DNA of 64,000 nt from Mesorhizobium sp. SOD10 (GTDB lineage Bacteria; Pseudomonadota; Alphaproteobacteria; Rhizobiales; Rhizobiaceae): contig CCNA01000034.1 of the NCBI GenBank assembly GCA_000824805.1, forward strand, positions 62,001 through 126,000, in the 5' to 3' direction. Shown here piece by piece: positions 14,850-23,293 of this stretch; the first letter of the stretch is position 1, and the number at the start of each line of letters is the position of its first letter. Both the position numbers and the translations under genes were made by a program. The notes below the pieces were generated by a model. That model did not search any database. It saw only the letters and a list, made by a program, of their open reading frames with translations, and was not told where the DNA came from.

Positions 14850-16499
14850 TCAGGCATCCAGCCAGACGTTCTGGAAATCCATTTCGTAGGTCTGGTGCAT
14901 CGAATAGTTCTTCACCTTCTTGTTCATGTGACAGTAGAGCTTCTGCCAGAAGGGCTGGACGATGACACCAGAGTCCTGCAGGATCGCCTCGACGTCCTTC
15001 ATCACCTCCTTGCGCTTGGCTACGTCGATCTGCGACAGCGCCTCCTTGAGCTTGGCGTCGAACTCCGGATTGGAATAGGCCGTCTCGTTCCAGGCCTCGC
15101 CGGTGCGGTAGCCCAGCGCCAGCACCTGCACGCCGAGCGGACGCATGTACCAGATGGTCATGGAATAAGGATATTTCGTCCAGTCGTTCCAGAAGGTCGA
15201 ACCGGGCAGCACCGTCCGCTTCACCTTGATGCCGGCCTCGCGCAGCTGGCCGGCAATCGCGTCGCCGGTGTTCTTCTGCCATTCGTCCTCGACGGTGATC
15301 AGTTCATGCTCGAAGTCGGCCTGGCCGGCTTCCGCCATCAGCTTCTTGGCGCCGGCGGCGTCGCGCTGCTTCTTGGGCAGCGGGTAGTATTCGGGATGGA
15401 TCGGGGCGACGTGATGGTTTTCGCCGACCGTACCACGGCCACTATAACCGAGCTGCATCACCTGGTTGTTGTCGACCGCCATCTGCAGCGCGTTGCGGAC
15501 CCGCTTGTCGTCATAGGGCTTATGCGTGATATTGGTGCGGGCAACGAGCGTCGTCGCCGTCGCGACCTCCGATTTCACCAGATCCATCTTGTCGAGAGCG
15601 TCGATGAAGTCGGCCGGCGTTTCGAAGTCGAGGTCGATCTCGCCGGAATCGAAGGCATTCAGCGTGGCGTTGAAGTCGGTGCCGTAATCGATGAACTCCA
15701 CCCCGTCGAGCGGCGCTTCGCCGCCCCACCATTTGCCGTTCTCGCGGCGCTTGACGACCGCCTTCGACCCGACCGCGTAAGACACCAGTTCGAAGGCTCC
15801 GGTGCCGATCGGCTTCTTGATCGGATCGGCGCCGTCCTTGTCGAAGTCGCGATGCACGACCAGCGCCGGATAGTCGGTGAAGCCGGGAATGATGGCGATG
15901 TCGGGTTCGACGAGCTTCAGCTTGACCGTATGGTCATCGACCTTGGTGATCGCGCCATCCTTGGCCTTGCCGGTCTTGGTGTCGATCAGCGCGCCGACAC
16001 GGGCGGCCATGGAATTGCCGGAAGCCCCCTTCTCGCACCAGCGGTTCAGGTTGGCGACCACGTCATCGGCATTGAAGGCATCGCCATTGTTCCAGGTGAC
16101 GCCCTTGCGCAGATGCAGCGTGTATTCGGTGGCGTCGTCATTGACGTCCCAGCTTTCGAGCAGCACCGGCTCGAAGGTGAACTGGTGCGTGTAGCGTACC
16201 AGCGGCTCCAGCCAGCAGCGGGTGACGTTCGCCATCTCCGTCCAGTCATAGGTGCGCGGATCCTTCTGCGCCTTGACCGACATGGCGACATGCAGCGTTC
16301 CGCCCTTCTTCGGCTCGTCGGCGAGCGCCTTGGTCGGCGCGGCAAGGCCGAGCATGCCATAGGCAAAAGCCGTCGATGCGCCGAAGGCGCTTGCCAGCGC
16401 CAGAAATTCGCGCCGGTCGACGCGCCCCGCGCGCGCCTCCTCGGCCATCGCTTCGATCGCGGCCGGTACCCGGTCGCCATTGCTTCTGAACAGTGTCAT
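14850..16499 (-). CDS. Tat-exported ABC substrate-binding protein, peptide/opine family (SBP_bac_5)
   Basis: About 549 residues. The N-terminus carries a twin-arginine signal (DRREFLALASAFGAS), unusual but known for this family, so it is exported folded. The mature part has the DppA/OppA hallmarks EPKKGGTLHVAMS, WNNGDAFNADDV, KKPIGTGAFELVSY and VRNALQMAVDN. The ATG at 16499 has a GGGAG ribosome site and lies 62 bases after the MttB-homologue stop, so the two are probably co-transcribed. No cognate permease or ATPase genes are present. The ligand may be a methylated amine or betaine, inferred only from the partner gene. Confidence 0.85.
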   Translation of the reverse strand: MTLFRSNGDRVPAAIEAMAEEARAGRVDRREFLALASAFGASTAFAYGMLGLAAPTKALADEPKKGGTLHVAMSVKAQKDPRTYDWTEMANVTRCWLEPLVRYTHQFTFEPVLLESWDVNDDATEYTLHLRKGVTWNNGDAFNADDVVANLNRWCEKGASGNSMAARVGALIDTKTGKAKDGAITKVDDHTVKLKLVEPDIAIIPGFTDYPALVVHRDFDKDGADPIKKPIGTGAFELVSYAVGSKAVVKRRENGKWWGGEAPLDGVEFIDYGTDFNATLNAFDSGEIDLDFETPADFIDALDKMDLVKSEVATATTLVARTNITHKPYDDKRVRNALQMAVDNNQVMQLGYSGRGTVGENHHVAPIHPEYYPLPKKQRDAAGAKKLMAEAGQADFEHELITVEDEWQKNTGDAIAGQLREAGIKVKRTVLPGSTFWNDWTKYPYSMTIWYMRPLGVQVLALGYRTGEAWNETAYSNPEFDAKLKEALSQIDVAKRKEVMKDVEAILQDSGVIVQPFWQKLYCHMNKKVKNYSMHQTYEMDFQNVWLDA

Positions 16500-16561
16500 T
16501 CTCTTTCTCCCATTGGTTTGATCAGGGTCTTTTCGCCCGTTTGCTTGAACTGTCGTCTCTA

Positions 16562-18112
16562 TCAACTAACGCTGTCCGGCAGCTTTTCCTCGCGCCGCGC
16601 GATCAAATCCCTAAGACCTTCGGCAATGCCCTCGTCGAGCTTCGGCTCCTGGTAGTCGGCGAGCATGGCGCGCGCCTTTTCGAGGCCTCGTGTGTCATGG
16701 TCCTTCGCGCCTTCGGCGGTCCACTGCTCGAAGGAATTGAAGTCCATGATGTTGGGCATGAAGAAGGCGCTCTCGAAATGCTCGAGCGTATGCTGCGTGC
16801 CGAGGAAATGCCCTTGCGGACCGACCTCGCGGATCGCCGCCATAGCGTCCTTGAAATCATCGAAGGACACGCCGCCGGCATATTTGTACCAGCCGACCAG
16901 CTGCTCGCAGTCGGTGGCGAATTTCGAATAGCCGCAGGTGAGCCCCGCCTCCAGCCAACCGGCCGAATGCCAGATGTAATTGGCGCCGGAAAGGATCGCC
17001 GCATGCATCAGCATGTTCGCCTCGTAGCCGGCCTGGGCGTCGTTGAGCTTGGAGCCGACATGGAAGCCGGAGGTGCGCCACGGCAGCTTGTACTTCCTGG
17101 CCAGCGCGCCCATCAGATACATCATCTGCGCCGCTTCGGGCGTGCCGCCCATCGGCGCGCCGGTCTTCATGTCGACGGTGACCATGAACTGGCCGTAGAG
17201 CTGCGGCGAGCCGGGCCGGATGAGCTGGGTCAAAGCCACGCCGGCAAGCGCCTCGGCGTTGACCTGCGCCACCGCACCGACGGCGGAGGCCGCGGTCGAG
17301 GCGCCGCAGAGCGCGAAAGGCGCCAGGATCAACGGTTGGTTGTGGCTCGCATAGACCCGCATGGCGTCGATCATGGTGGCGTCCCACACCAGAGGCGAAT
17401 TACAGTTGGTGATCGCCACCAGCACCGGATTGTCGCGCACGAACTCCTCGCCGAAGACGATTGCAGCCATCGCCATCGTGTCCTCGGCCCGCTCCTTGGA
17501 CGTCACGATGCCCATGAACGGCTTGTCCGAGTGCTTCAGCGCCGAGTGGATGATGTGGAGATGCCGCTTCGGCACCGCGATTTCCATCGGCTCGCAGATG
17601 ACCGAGCTGGACGAATGCAGCGCCGGCGCCATATAGGCGAGCTTGTGGAAATTGTTGAGGTCGGCGAGCGTGCCGTAGCGGCGCTTGTTGTCGAGGTCGC
17701 GGACATAGGGCGCGCCATACATCGGCACGAAGATCGAGTTCTTGCCGCCGACGCGCACGGTGCGCTCGGGATTGCGGGCATTCAGCGTGAACTCCCCGGG
17801 AACCTTCGAGACCAGCTCCATCAAAAGCGCGCGATCGATGCGGACACGCGTTTGCCTGACATCGGCACCGGCGGCCTTCCAGAGCTCGATCGCCCCGTCG
17901 TCGCGGAATTCGCAGCCCACCTCCTCGAGAATCTTGAGCGATTCCTCGTGGATCAGTTCCACCGCCTCGTCCGGCACGATCTCGTAGGCGGGGATCTTGC
18001 GCACGAGGGTCGGGAAGGACGCGATCGGCGCGCTTCTCAGCGCCTTTCGGCCAAGACGACCGCCGCCGCGGCGGTGGGTCTGTTCGGTCAATTCAACGGC
18101 CGGTGCGTTCAT
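16562..18112 (-). CDS. Trimethylamine methyltransferase (MttB) family protein, non-pyrrolysine type
   Basis: A 516-residue member of the MttB/COG5598 superfamily. It is continuous with no internal TAG, so it lacks pyrrolysine. Family regions visible include AVELIHEESLKILEEVGCEF, VPMYGAPYVRDLDN and GHFLGTQHTLEHFESAFF. Characterised non-Pyl members demethylate quaternary amines (glycine betaine, proline betaine, carnitine) by passing the methyl group to a corrinoid protein. No corrinoid protein or reactivating enzyme is nearby, so partners must be elsewhere. AGGAGG precedes the ATG. The LysR gene diverges 89 bases away and probably controls it. Confidence 0.85.
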   Translation of the reverse strand: MNAPAVELTEQTHRRGGGRLGRKALRSAPIASFPTLVRKIPAYEIVPDEAVELIHEESLKILEEVGCEFRDDGAIELWKAAGADVRQTRVRIDRALLMELVSKVPGEFTLNARNPERTVRVGGKNSIFVPMYGAPYVRDLDNKRRYGTLADLNNFHKLAYMAPALHSSSSVICEPMEIAVPKRHLHIIHSALKHSDKPFMGIVTSKERAEDTMAMAAIVFGEEFVRDNPVLVAITNCNSPLVWDATMIDAMRVYASHNQPLILAPFALCGASTAASAVGAVAQVNAEALAGVALTQLIRPGSPQLYGQFMVTVDMKTGAPMGGTPEAAQMMYLMGALARKYKLPWRTSGFHVGSKLNDAQAGYEANMLMHAAILSGANYIWHSAGWLEAGLTCGYSKFATDCEQLVGWYKYAGGVSFDDFKDAMAAIREVGPQGHFLGTQHTLEHFESAFFMPNIMDFNSFEQWTAEGAKDHDTRGLEKARAMLADYQEPKLDEGIAEGLRDLIARREEKLPDSVS

Positions 18113-18188
18113 GGAGCCTCCTTGTTCCCGCCACTCACGTTAGCGAGACAAAATATGGCTGTGACGCTGGAAAATCCTGATCTTCTGT

Positions 18189-18203
18189 ATAAGTTGTGCT
18201 TAT
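18189..18203. promoter_or_regulatory. Candidate LysR box (T-N11-A) between the MttB homologue and lysR
   Basis: ATAAG-TTGTG-CTTAT is a perfect 5+5 inverted repeat containing the classical T-N11-A spacing. It overlaps the lysR start codon (18202), consistent with negative autoregulation and control of the divergent MttB-homologue operon. Confidence 0.6.
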
Positions 18204-19104
18204 GCGAAGCCTGCGCCACCTCCTGCCCTCGGCCGGCAGCCTCGTCGTCTTCGAAGCCGCCGGCCGGCTTTCCAGTTTCACCGCCGCCGGGCGCGAGCTC
18301 GGTATGACGCAGGCCGCCGTTTCCTATGCCGTGCGCGGCCTGGAGGAGCAGCTCGGCGCCAAGCTGTTCCAGCGGCGCCACCGCCAGGTGCTTCTGACCG
18401 AAGCCGGCGAGCGGTTCCATGCCGATGTCTCGCTCGGCCTGTCGCATATCCGCAAATCGGCGGAGGATCTTCGCCTGCAGGCGACCGGCGGGCATGTGAC
18501 GTTAGCCGCCTCGACCGCTTTCGGTTCGTTCTGGATGATGCCGCGCCTGCAGCAGTTCCGCGACGAACTGCCGGGGATCGATCTGCGCATCCAGACCGCC
18601 GACCGCGACCTCGACATCATCGCCGAGGGGATTCCGCTCGGGGTGCGCGGCGGCGTGCCGCGCGATTGGCCGGACTATCATTCGCTGTCGCTCTCCGACG
18701 AAGAGATCTTTCCGGTCGCGGGGCCGAGCTATCTCGCCAAATTCGGCATGCCGAAGACGGTCGAGGAACTGGCCACCCACCGGCTGATCCATCTCGAGGA
18801 GCCATATCGCGAGGCGCCGACCTGGGACGAATGGTTCGCATCCGCCGGAACCAGCCTGCGCAATGCGGAGCGCGGCCTGCGCATCAACGACTATGCGCTG
18901 GTGATCCAGGCGGTCATGGAGGGACAAGGCATCTCGCTCGGATGGCGGCATCTGGTCGAGCGCCTGGTGGCATCAGGGCTGCTGGTGCCGGTGACCGATC
19001 ATGTCATGCGGACCGGCATCGGCTTCCACGTCATCTGGCCGAAGAACCGCGACCTCAGCGACAATGCCCGCAGGGTGAGGGACTGGCTGGTGGCACAGGC
19101 GTGA
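18202..19104 (+). CDS. LysR-family regulator (GcvA-like subgroup)
   Basis: A 300-residue LysR protein with N-terminal HTH (SFTAAGRELGMTQAAVSYAVRGLEEQLGAKLFQR) and a periplasmic-binding-like effector domain (about 90-300; GHVTLAASTAFGSFWMMPRL). The ATG at 18202 is used; a GTG two codons upstream is possible. It diverges from the MttB homologue/binding-protein pair with a T-N11-A box in between, so it is the likely ligand-responsive activator of that pair. The inducer is unknown, a quaternary amine being the natural guess. Confidence 0.85.
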   Translation: MRSLRHLLPSAGSLVVFEAAGRLSSFTAAGRELGMTQAAVSYAVRGLEEQLGAKLFQRRHRQVLLTEAGERFHADVSLGLSHIRKSAEDLRLQATGGHVTLAASTAFGSFWMMPRLQQFRDELPGIDLRIQTADRDLDIIAEGIPLGVRGGVPRDWPDYHSLSLSDEEIFPVAGPSYLAKFGMPKTVEELATHRLIHLEEPYREAPTWDEWFASAGTSLRNAERGLRINDYALVIQAVMEGQGISLGWRHLVERLVASGLLVPVTDHVMRTGIGFHVIWPKNRDLSDNARRVRDWLVAQA

Positions 19105-19110
19105 GGCGGG

Positions 19111-20193
19111 ATGTCTGTGATGGATAAGAAACTGAGACGAGCTCTGCTTGGACCGCTAGCTCGTCGCCCAAAAGACGTTGCAAGTCAGCTCGCCTATGAG
19201 ACGGCACTTGGTCAACTTGATAGCCTGGCCGTAGGCGAAGAGTTATTGCAAAAAATTCGTCACGTCCTATCGCCACCCCAAAGTGAAAAAAGAGACCGGA
19301 ACGATCCAGAAAGAGTGGCGGAACAGGTGGCTCTTGCCAAAGCACTCTACAAATCTCGCCGGATATCTAAATCGCAATATGTTGTCTTCTCTGCCTTTCC
19401 CGTTGAATCGATCCACGATGATCGCATGATGAAGGGTTTATATGATTCAGACCTCGAACCGATAACTCGAAAATTGGAGGGGATAGAAAAGAGACACGGC
19501 CTTAAGCCTGGCGAATATTGGCACCGCAGCGACGAACCATGGGAATATAGAAAGCTCAGCCTTGAGTATGAGAGCATCCTTGATCAAAAATTCAAAGAAG
19601 CTCTGGCCGAGTTCGATCTATTAGACCTCGCAGATCTAAAAGAAAAAAATCCTGATGAATTCGACAGGCTTCGCGAGAGGGGGAGAAGGTTCGTTTTCCA
19701 TAGCGATGAGCAGATTTCGGCAATTGAAGATATTGTCATTCAATATGAGCTTGAAGCTCGCAAAGCAGCTAATGTCGGAGCGTATGCAGCGGCCATAACA
19801 GCACTTGGAGCTGGCGTTGAAGGACTCCTTTTGCTCAGATGTTTGCGCTCACCTCACAAAGCTGCACGCATTTCAAAAAAGTTGCCGAAAAACCTGCGGC
19901 CACGACTTCCTAACGATCCGTCCAAGTGGACATTTGAAACGTTGATCGAAGTATGTGTTCTGGCCGGATGGCTGCCACCGATTGAAACGGACGTCGCGGT
20001 CTACAACACAGCAGGGCTGGCGCATCTCCTAAGGCAAACCCGCAACTACGTGCATCCTGGGAAGCGGGCTAAAGAGCGAGCCTGGTCTGAAACCGACGAG
20101 CAGGAATTTCGAGATGCCGAAGCTATATATGTTGTGCTGCTACCGATCTTAGCCAAAATCGGCGGAAGGCGCCGGTATCCCTCGGCTGTCTGA
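19111..20193 (+). CDS. Orphan protein in a low-GC islet; C-terminal region with an R-N-x-x-H-P-G motif
   Basis: A 360-residue protein I do not recognise. Base composition is clearly lower in GC than both flanking genes and codon use is AT-tolerant (aaa, tta, ata), pointing to recent transfer. The N-terminal half is charged and probably helical (RRPKDVASQLAYETALGQL; KFKEALAEFDLLDLADLKEK). The C-terminal half (about 235-355) is an all-helical segment with LRQTRNYVHPGKRAKERAW, reminiscent of HEPN/DUF4145-like domains in which an Arg...His pair is catalytic; both R-N-x2-H and R-x6-H can be read. There are no membrane segments. It lies between lysR and mutL without partner genes. A defence or RNase role is speculative. 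Confidence 0.6.
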   Translation: MSVMDKKLRRALLGPLARRPKDVASQLAYETALGQLDSLAVGEELLQKIRHVLSPPQSEKRDRNDPERVAEQVALAKALYKSRRISKSQYVVFSAFPVESIHDDRMMKGLYDSDLEPITRKLEGIEKRHGLKPGEYWHRSDEPWEYRKLSLEYESILDQKFKEALAEFDLLDLADLKEKNPDEFDRLRERGRRFVFHSDEQISAIEDIVIQYELEARKAANVGAYAAAITALGAGVEGLLLLRCLRSPHKAARISKKLPKNLRPRLPNDPSKWTFETLIEVCVLAGWLPPIETDVAVYNTAGLAHLLRQTRNYVHPGKRAKERAWSETDEQEFRDAEAIYVVLLPILAKIGGRRRYPSAV

Positions 20194-20245
20194 TTCATTT
20201 CGTTCCACCCCTCCCCGGCTATTCGAATCCGCCTATAATCGCCCC

Positions 20246-22114
20246 ATGCCCATCCGCCAGCTTTCCGAAACGATGATCAACCAGATCGCCGCCGGCGAGG
20301 TCATAGAGCGTCCGGCGAGCGTGGTGAAGGAACTGGTCGAGAATGCGCTCGACGCCGGCGCCTCGCGCGTCGAAATCAGCACCGCCGGCGGCGGGCTGAA
20401 CCTGATCCGCGTCACCGATGACGGCTCGGGCATTCCCGAACAGGAACTGGCGCTAGCAATCGCGCGGCATTGCACCTCCAAGCTCTCCGACGACGTCCAC
20501 GATATCCGCTCGCTCGGCTTCCGCGGCGAGGCGCTGCCCTCGATCGGTTCCGTCGCGCGACTGTCGATCCGCTCGCGCACGGCATCCGGCGACAGCGCGG
20601 CCGAGATCGGCATCGATGGCGGCCGCGTCTTACCGGTGAAGCCAGCCGCGGCGAACCGCGGCACCACGGTCGAGGTGCGCGACCTCTTCTTCACCACGCC
20701 GGCCCGGCTCAAATTCATGAAGGGCGAGCGCGCCGAAAGCTCGGCCACCAGCGACGTGGTGAAGCGCATCGCCATTGCCTTTCCCGCTGTCCGCTTCACG
20801 CTTGCCGGCGCCGACCGCTCGACGCTGGAACTGCCGGCAACCAGCGACACGCCGGAAGGCCGGCTCGCCCGCGTCGCGCAGGTGATGGGCAAGGATTTCC
20901 CGGAGAACGCCATCGCCATCGACGCCATGCGCGACGGCGTGCATCTTGCCGGCCACGTCTCGATCCCGTCTTACACGCGCGCCAACGCGCTGCAGCAATA
21001 TGCCTATGTCAATGGACGGCCGGTGCGCGACAAGCTGATCACGGGCGCGATCCGCGGCGCCTTCGCCGACGTGCTGCCGCGCGACCGCCACGCGGTGACG
21101 GTGCTTTTCCTGTCGCTCGATCCCTCGACCGTCGACGTCAACGTCCATCCCGCCAAGGCCGATGTGCGCTTCCGCGATCCGGGCCTGGTGCGCGGGCTGA
21201 TCGTCGGCGCCATCCGCGAGGCGCTGGCCGGCGCGGGCATCCGCGCGGCGACAACGGGGGCCGCTGGCATGATGGCGGCGTTCCGGCCGGGGGCGGCGCC
21301 CTACTCGCATCCCGGGCCTGCCAACGGCCATCGCAGCTATGAGGCCGCTTATCACGCTTCCGGTTCCGGAGGCTTCGATCCGCTACGCTCGGCGCAGCGG
21401 CCGTTGGACATGGGCGAGGCACGGCCGCATCGGAACGGCTTCGCCGACAACGAGCAGGCCGCCTTCGACACCGGGCCGCTCGCCAGCGCCGATGCGCGGG
21501 CCGGCACCGCCGAACCGGCCGAGCCGCTGCTCGGCATGGTGCTGGGCGCGGCGCGCGCGCAGGTGCATGAGAACTATATCGTCGCCCAGACCAGGGATTC
21601 GCTCGTCATCGTCGACCAGCATGCCGCGCATGAGCGGCTGGTCTACGAGGCGCTGAAGAATGCGCTGCATTCGCGCGCGGTGCCCTCGCAGATGCTGCTT
21701 TTGCCCGAGATCGTCGACCTGCCGGAAGAGGATGCCGAGCGGCTCGCGATGCATTCGCAGACACTGGCCAAGTTCGGCCTTGGCCTCGAACGCTTCGGCC
21801 CCGGCGCGGTGGCGGTGCGCGAGACGCCCTCGATGCTGGGCGAAACCAACGTGCAGCAGCTCGTGCGGGACCTCGCCGACGAGATCGCCGACAACGACAC
21901 CGTCGAGACGCTGAAAGAACGGCTGGACAGAATAGCCGCGACCATGGCCTGTCACGGTTCGGTGCGCTCGGGCCGGCTGCTCAAGGCCGAGGAGATGAAC
22001 GCGTTGCTGCGCCAGATGGAGGCGACGCCCGGGTCAGGCACCTGCAATCATGGCCGGCCGACCTATATCGAGCTCAAGCTCGCCGACATCGAAAGGCTGT
22101 TCGGGCGACGGTGA
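20246..22114 (+). CDS. mutL: DNA mismatch repair protein MutL with endonuclease motif
   Basis: A 622-residue MutL. The N-terminal GHKL ATPase shows IAAGEVIERPASVVKELVENA(L)DA, DDGSGI and GFRGEALPSI, with VDVNVHPAK ending the transducer domain. A Pro/Ala-rich linker (about 340-420) leads to the C-terminal dimerisation/endonuclease domain. That domain carries the metal-binding signature DQHA-x2-E-x4-E (about residue 457), ACHGSVRSG and CNHGRP (about 600), the set found in organisms that nick DNA with MutL rather than MutH. It is followed by a bidirectional terminator. Confidence 0.96.
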   Translation: MPIRQLSETMINQIAAGEVIERPASVVKELVENALDAGASRVEISTAGGGLNLIRVTDDGSGIPEQELALAIARHCTSKLSDDVHDIRSLGFRGEALPSIGSVARLSIRSRTASGDSAAEIGIDGGRVLPVKPAAANRGTTVEVRDLFFTTPARLKFMKGERAESSATSDVVKRIAIAFPAVRFTLAGADRSTLELPATSDTPEGRLARVAQVMGKDFPENAIAIDAMRDGVHLAGHVSIPSYTRANALQQYAYVNGRPVRDKLITGAIRGAFADVLPRDRHAVTVLFLSLDPSTVDVNVHPAKADVRFRDPGLVRGLIVGAIREALAGAGIRAATTGAAGMMAAFRPGAAPYSHPGPANGHRSYEAAYHASGSGGFDPLRSAQRPLDMGEARPHRNGFADNEQAAFDTGPLASADARAGTAEPAEPLLGMVLGAARAQVHENYIVAQTRDSLVIVDQHAAHERLVYEALKNALHSRAVPSQMLLLPEIVDLPEEDAERLAMHSQTLAKFGLGLERFGPGAVAVRETPSMLGETNVQQLVRDLADEIADNDTVETLKERLDRIAATMACHGSVRSGRLLKAEEMNALLRQMEATPGSGTCNHGRPTYIELKLADIERLFGRR

Positions 22115-22125
22115 GTGCGCCAGGG

Positions 22126-22252
22126 CCCCTCACCGAGCCTCCGCTTCGCTCGGCTGACCTCTCCACGGTGGGGAGAGGAGACTTTCAGCGCCGGCGCTAA
22201 TCTCTTCTCCCCGACGGGGAGAGGGTGGCCGCGTAGCGGCCGGATGAGGGGG
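22126..22252. repeat. Rhizobial intergenic palindromic repeat (RIME-like), inverted pair
   Basis: Two inverted half-elements. The right half contains CTCCCC-gac-GGGGAG, then GGCCGC-gta-GCGGCC, then GGATGAGGGG; the left half begins CCCCTCA and mirrors it. The same stem-stem-GGAT architecture recurs at 61127-61181. It lies between mutL and the terminator. Confidence 0.75.
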
Positions 22253-22256
22253 TAAG

Positions 22257-22283
22257 AAAAGAGCCGCTCGAAGCGGCTGTTTT
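22257..22283. terminator. Bidirectional rho-independent terminator between convergent mutL and EamA genes
   Basis: Stem AGCCGCT-cga-AGCGGCT flanked by AAAA on the left and TTTT on the right, giving a U-tract in both directions. Confidence 0.7.
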
Positions 22284-22315
22284 CTTGAGTCAGAAAAAGT
22301 CTTCAACCATTTGAT

Positions 22316-23209
22316 CTACCTCTTCAAATTCACCACGATCACGCCACCCAGCGCTAGCGCACCGCCGAGGATACCGAGCAGCGACGGCACCTCGCTCAGC
22401 CAAAAGAAGCCGATCAAGGCGGAGGTCGGCGAGACGAGATAGAGGAAGTTCGAGGCGCGCGCGGCGGGCAGGCGGGAGAGTGCGGTCGCCCAGGCTGCAT
22501 AGGCGATCAGCGAGGGCACGATGCCGAGATAGATGACGGCACCGAGACCGGCATCGTCGGCGACGGCAGCCTGACGGAACGCCTCGGGCAGGAATGGCGA
22601 CAGGCAGAGCGCCCCGAGCACCATGTTGGAAGCGGATATCGTCAGCGGATGATGGCGGGCAAAGAGCGGCTTCTGCACGATGGTGTTGACGGCTGAACAC
22701 AGCGCGGAGCCCAGCACCAGCAGCGCGCCGGCGTTGAAATGCAGGCCTTGCCCGTCGGCCACCGCGATGATGCCGATGCCGGTGAAGGAGATCACCGTGC
22801 CGAGCCAGGCCATGCCGGAAAAGCGCTCGCCGAGCAGTGCCATCGCCATGATTGCCGTGAAGATCGGGCTGACATTGATGATGAAGCCGGCCGCGCCCGC
22901 CGAGACGGTGAGCTCGCCGAAATTCAGCATGGCGGTGTAGAGCGCGACGAAGATCGCGCCGCCAAAGGCAAAGCGCCACAGCTCGTCGATCCTGGGCAGC
23001 GCCGGGCGCTTCCCCGCGAGAAATATGGCGGCCGGGACCGCGGCGATGGCAAAGCGCAGCGCGCCGAGCTCCAGCGGCTGGAAGGCGGCAAGGCCGGCGC
23101 GGATCGCCGGGAAGGCGGAGGCCCAGCCGAGCACCGTCAGCGCCACCGCGATCGCCGCCGTGCCGTCCATGCGCTGTGTTTCATTCAACGTGCCGGTGTA
23201 AGCGCTCAT
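22316..23209 (-). CDS. EamA/DMT-family membrane transporter
   Basis: About 297 residues with ten hydrophobic segments in two EamA repeats (LTVLGWASAFPAIRAGLAAF; GALLVLGSALCSAVNTIVQK). Drug/metabolite exporters of this family commonly extrude amino acids or related metabolites. The ATG at 23209 is preferred because GAGG lies 9 bases upstream; a longer frame from 23254 has no ribosome site. It diverges from a LysR gene across a 19-bp inverted repeat, so it is probably the LysR target. The cargo cannot be inferred. Confidence 0.85.
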   Translation of the reverse strand: MSAYTGTLNETQRMDGTAAIAVALTVLGWASAFPAIRAGLAAFQPLELGALRFAIAAVPAAIFLAGKRPALPRIDELWRFAFGGAIFVALYTAMLNFGELTVSAGAAGFIINVSPIFTAIMAMALLGERFSGMAWLGTVISFTGIGIIAVADGQGLHFNAGALLVLGSALCSAVNTIVQKPLFARHHPLTISASNMVLGALCLSPFLPEAFRQAAVADDAGLGAVIYLGIVPSLIAYAAWATALSRLPAARASNFLYLVSPTSALIGFFWLSEVPSLLGILGGALALGGVIVVNLKR

Positions 23210-23262
23210 TGCCGTAACCTCGTCTTTCTGTGCCATGGACGCAGAAGACGCCATTGCCGGCC

Positions 23263-23281
23263 AATTGACAAATGACCAATT
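23263..23281. promoter_or_regulatory. Candidate LysR operator between EamA and lysR genes
   Basis: AATTG-ACAAATGAC-CAATT is an inverted repeat with 5-base arms in the 84-base divergent gap. The AT-rich block stands out from its surroundings. Confidence 0.5.
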
Positions 23282-23293
23282 CGAGGGTCAGCT

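Noticed and set aside
16562..18112. Pyrrolysine-containing MttB
   Set aside because: The reading frame has no internal TAG and no pyl genes are present; it is a non-pyrrolysine homologue.
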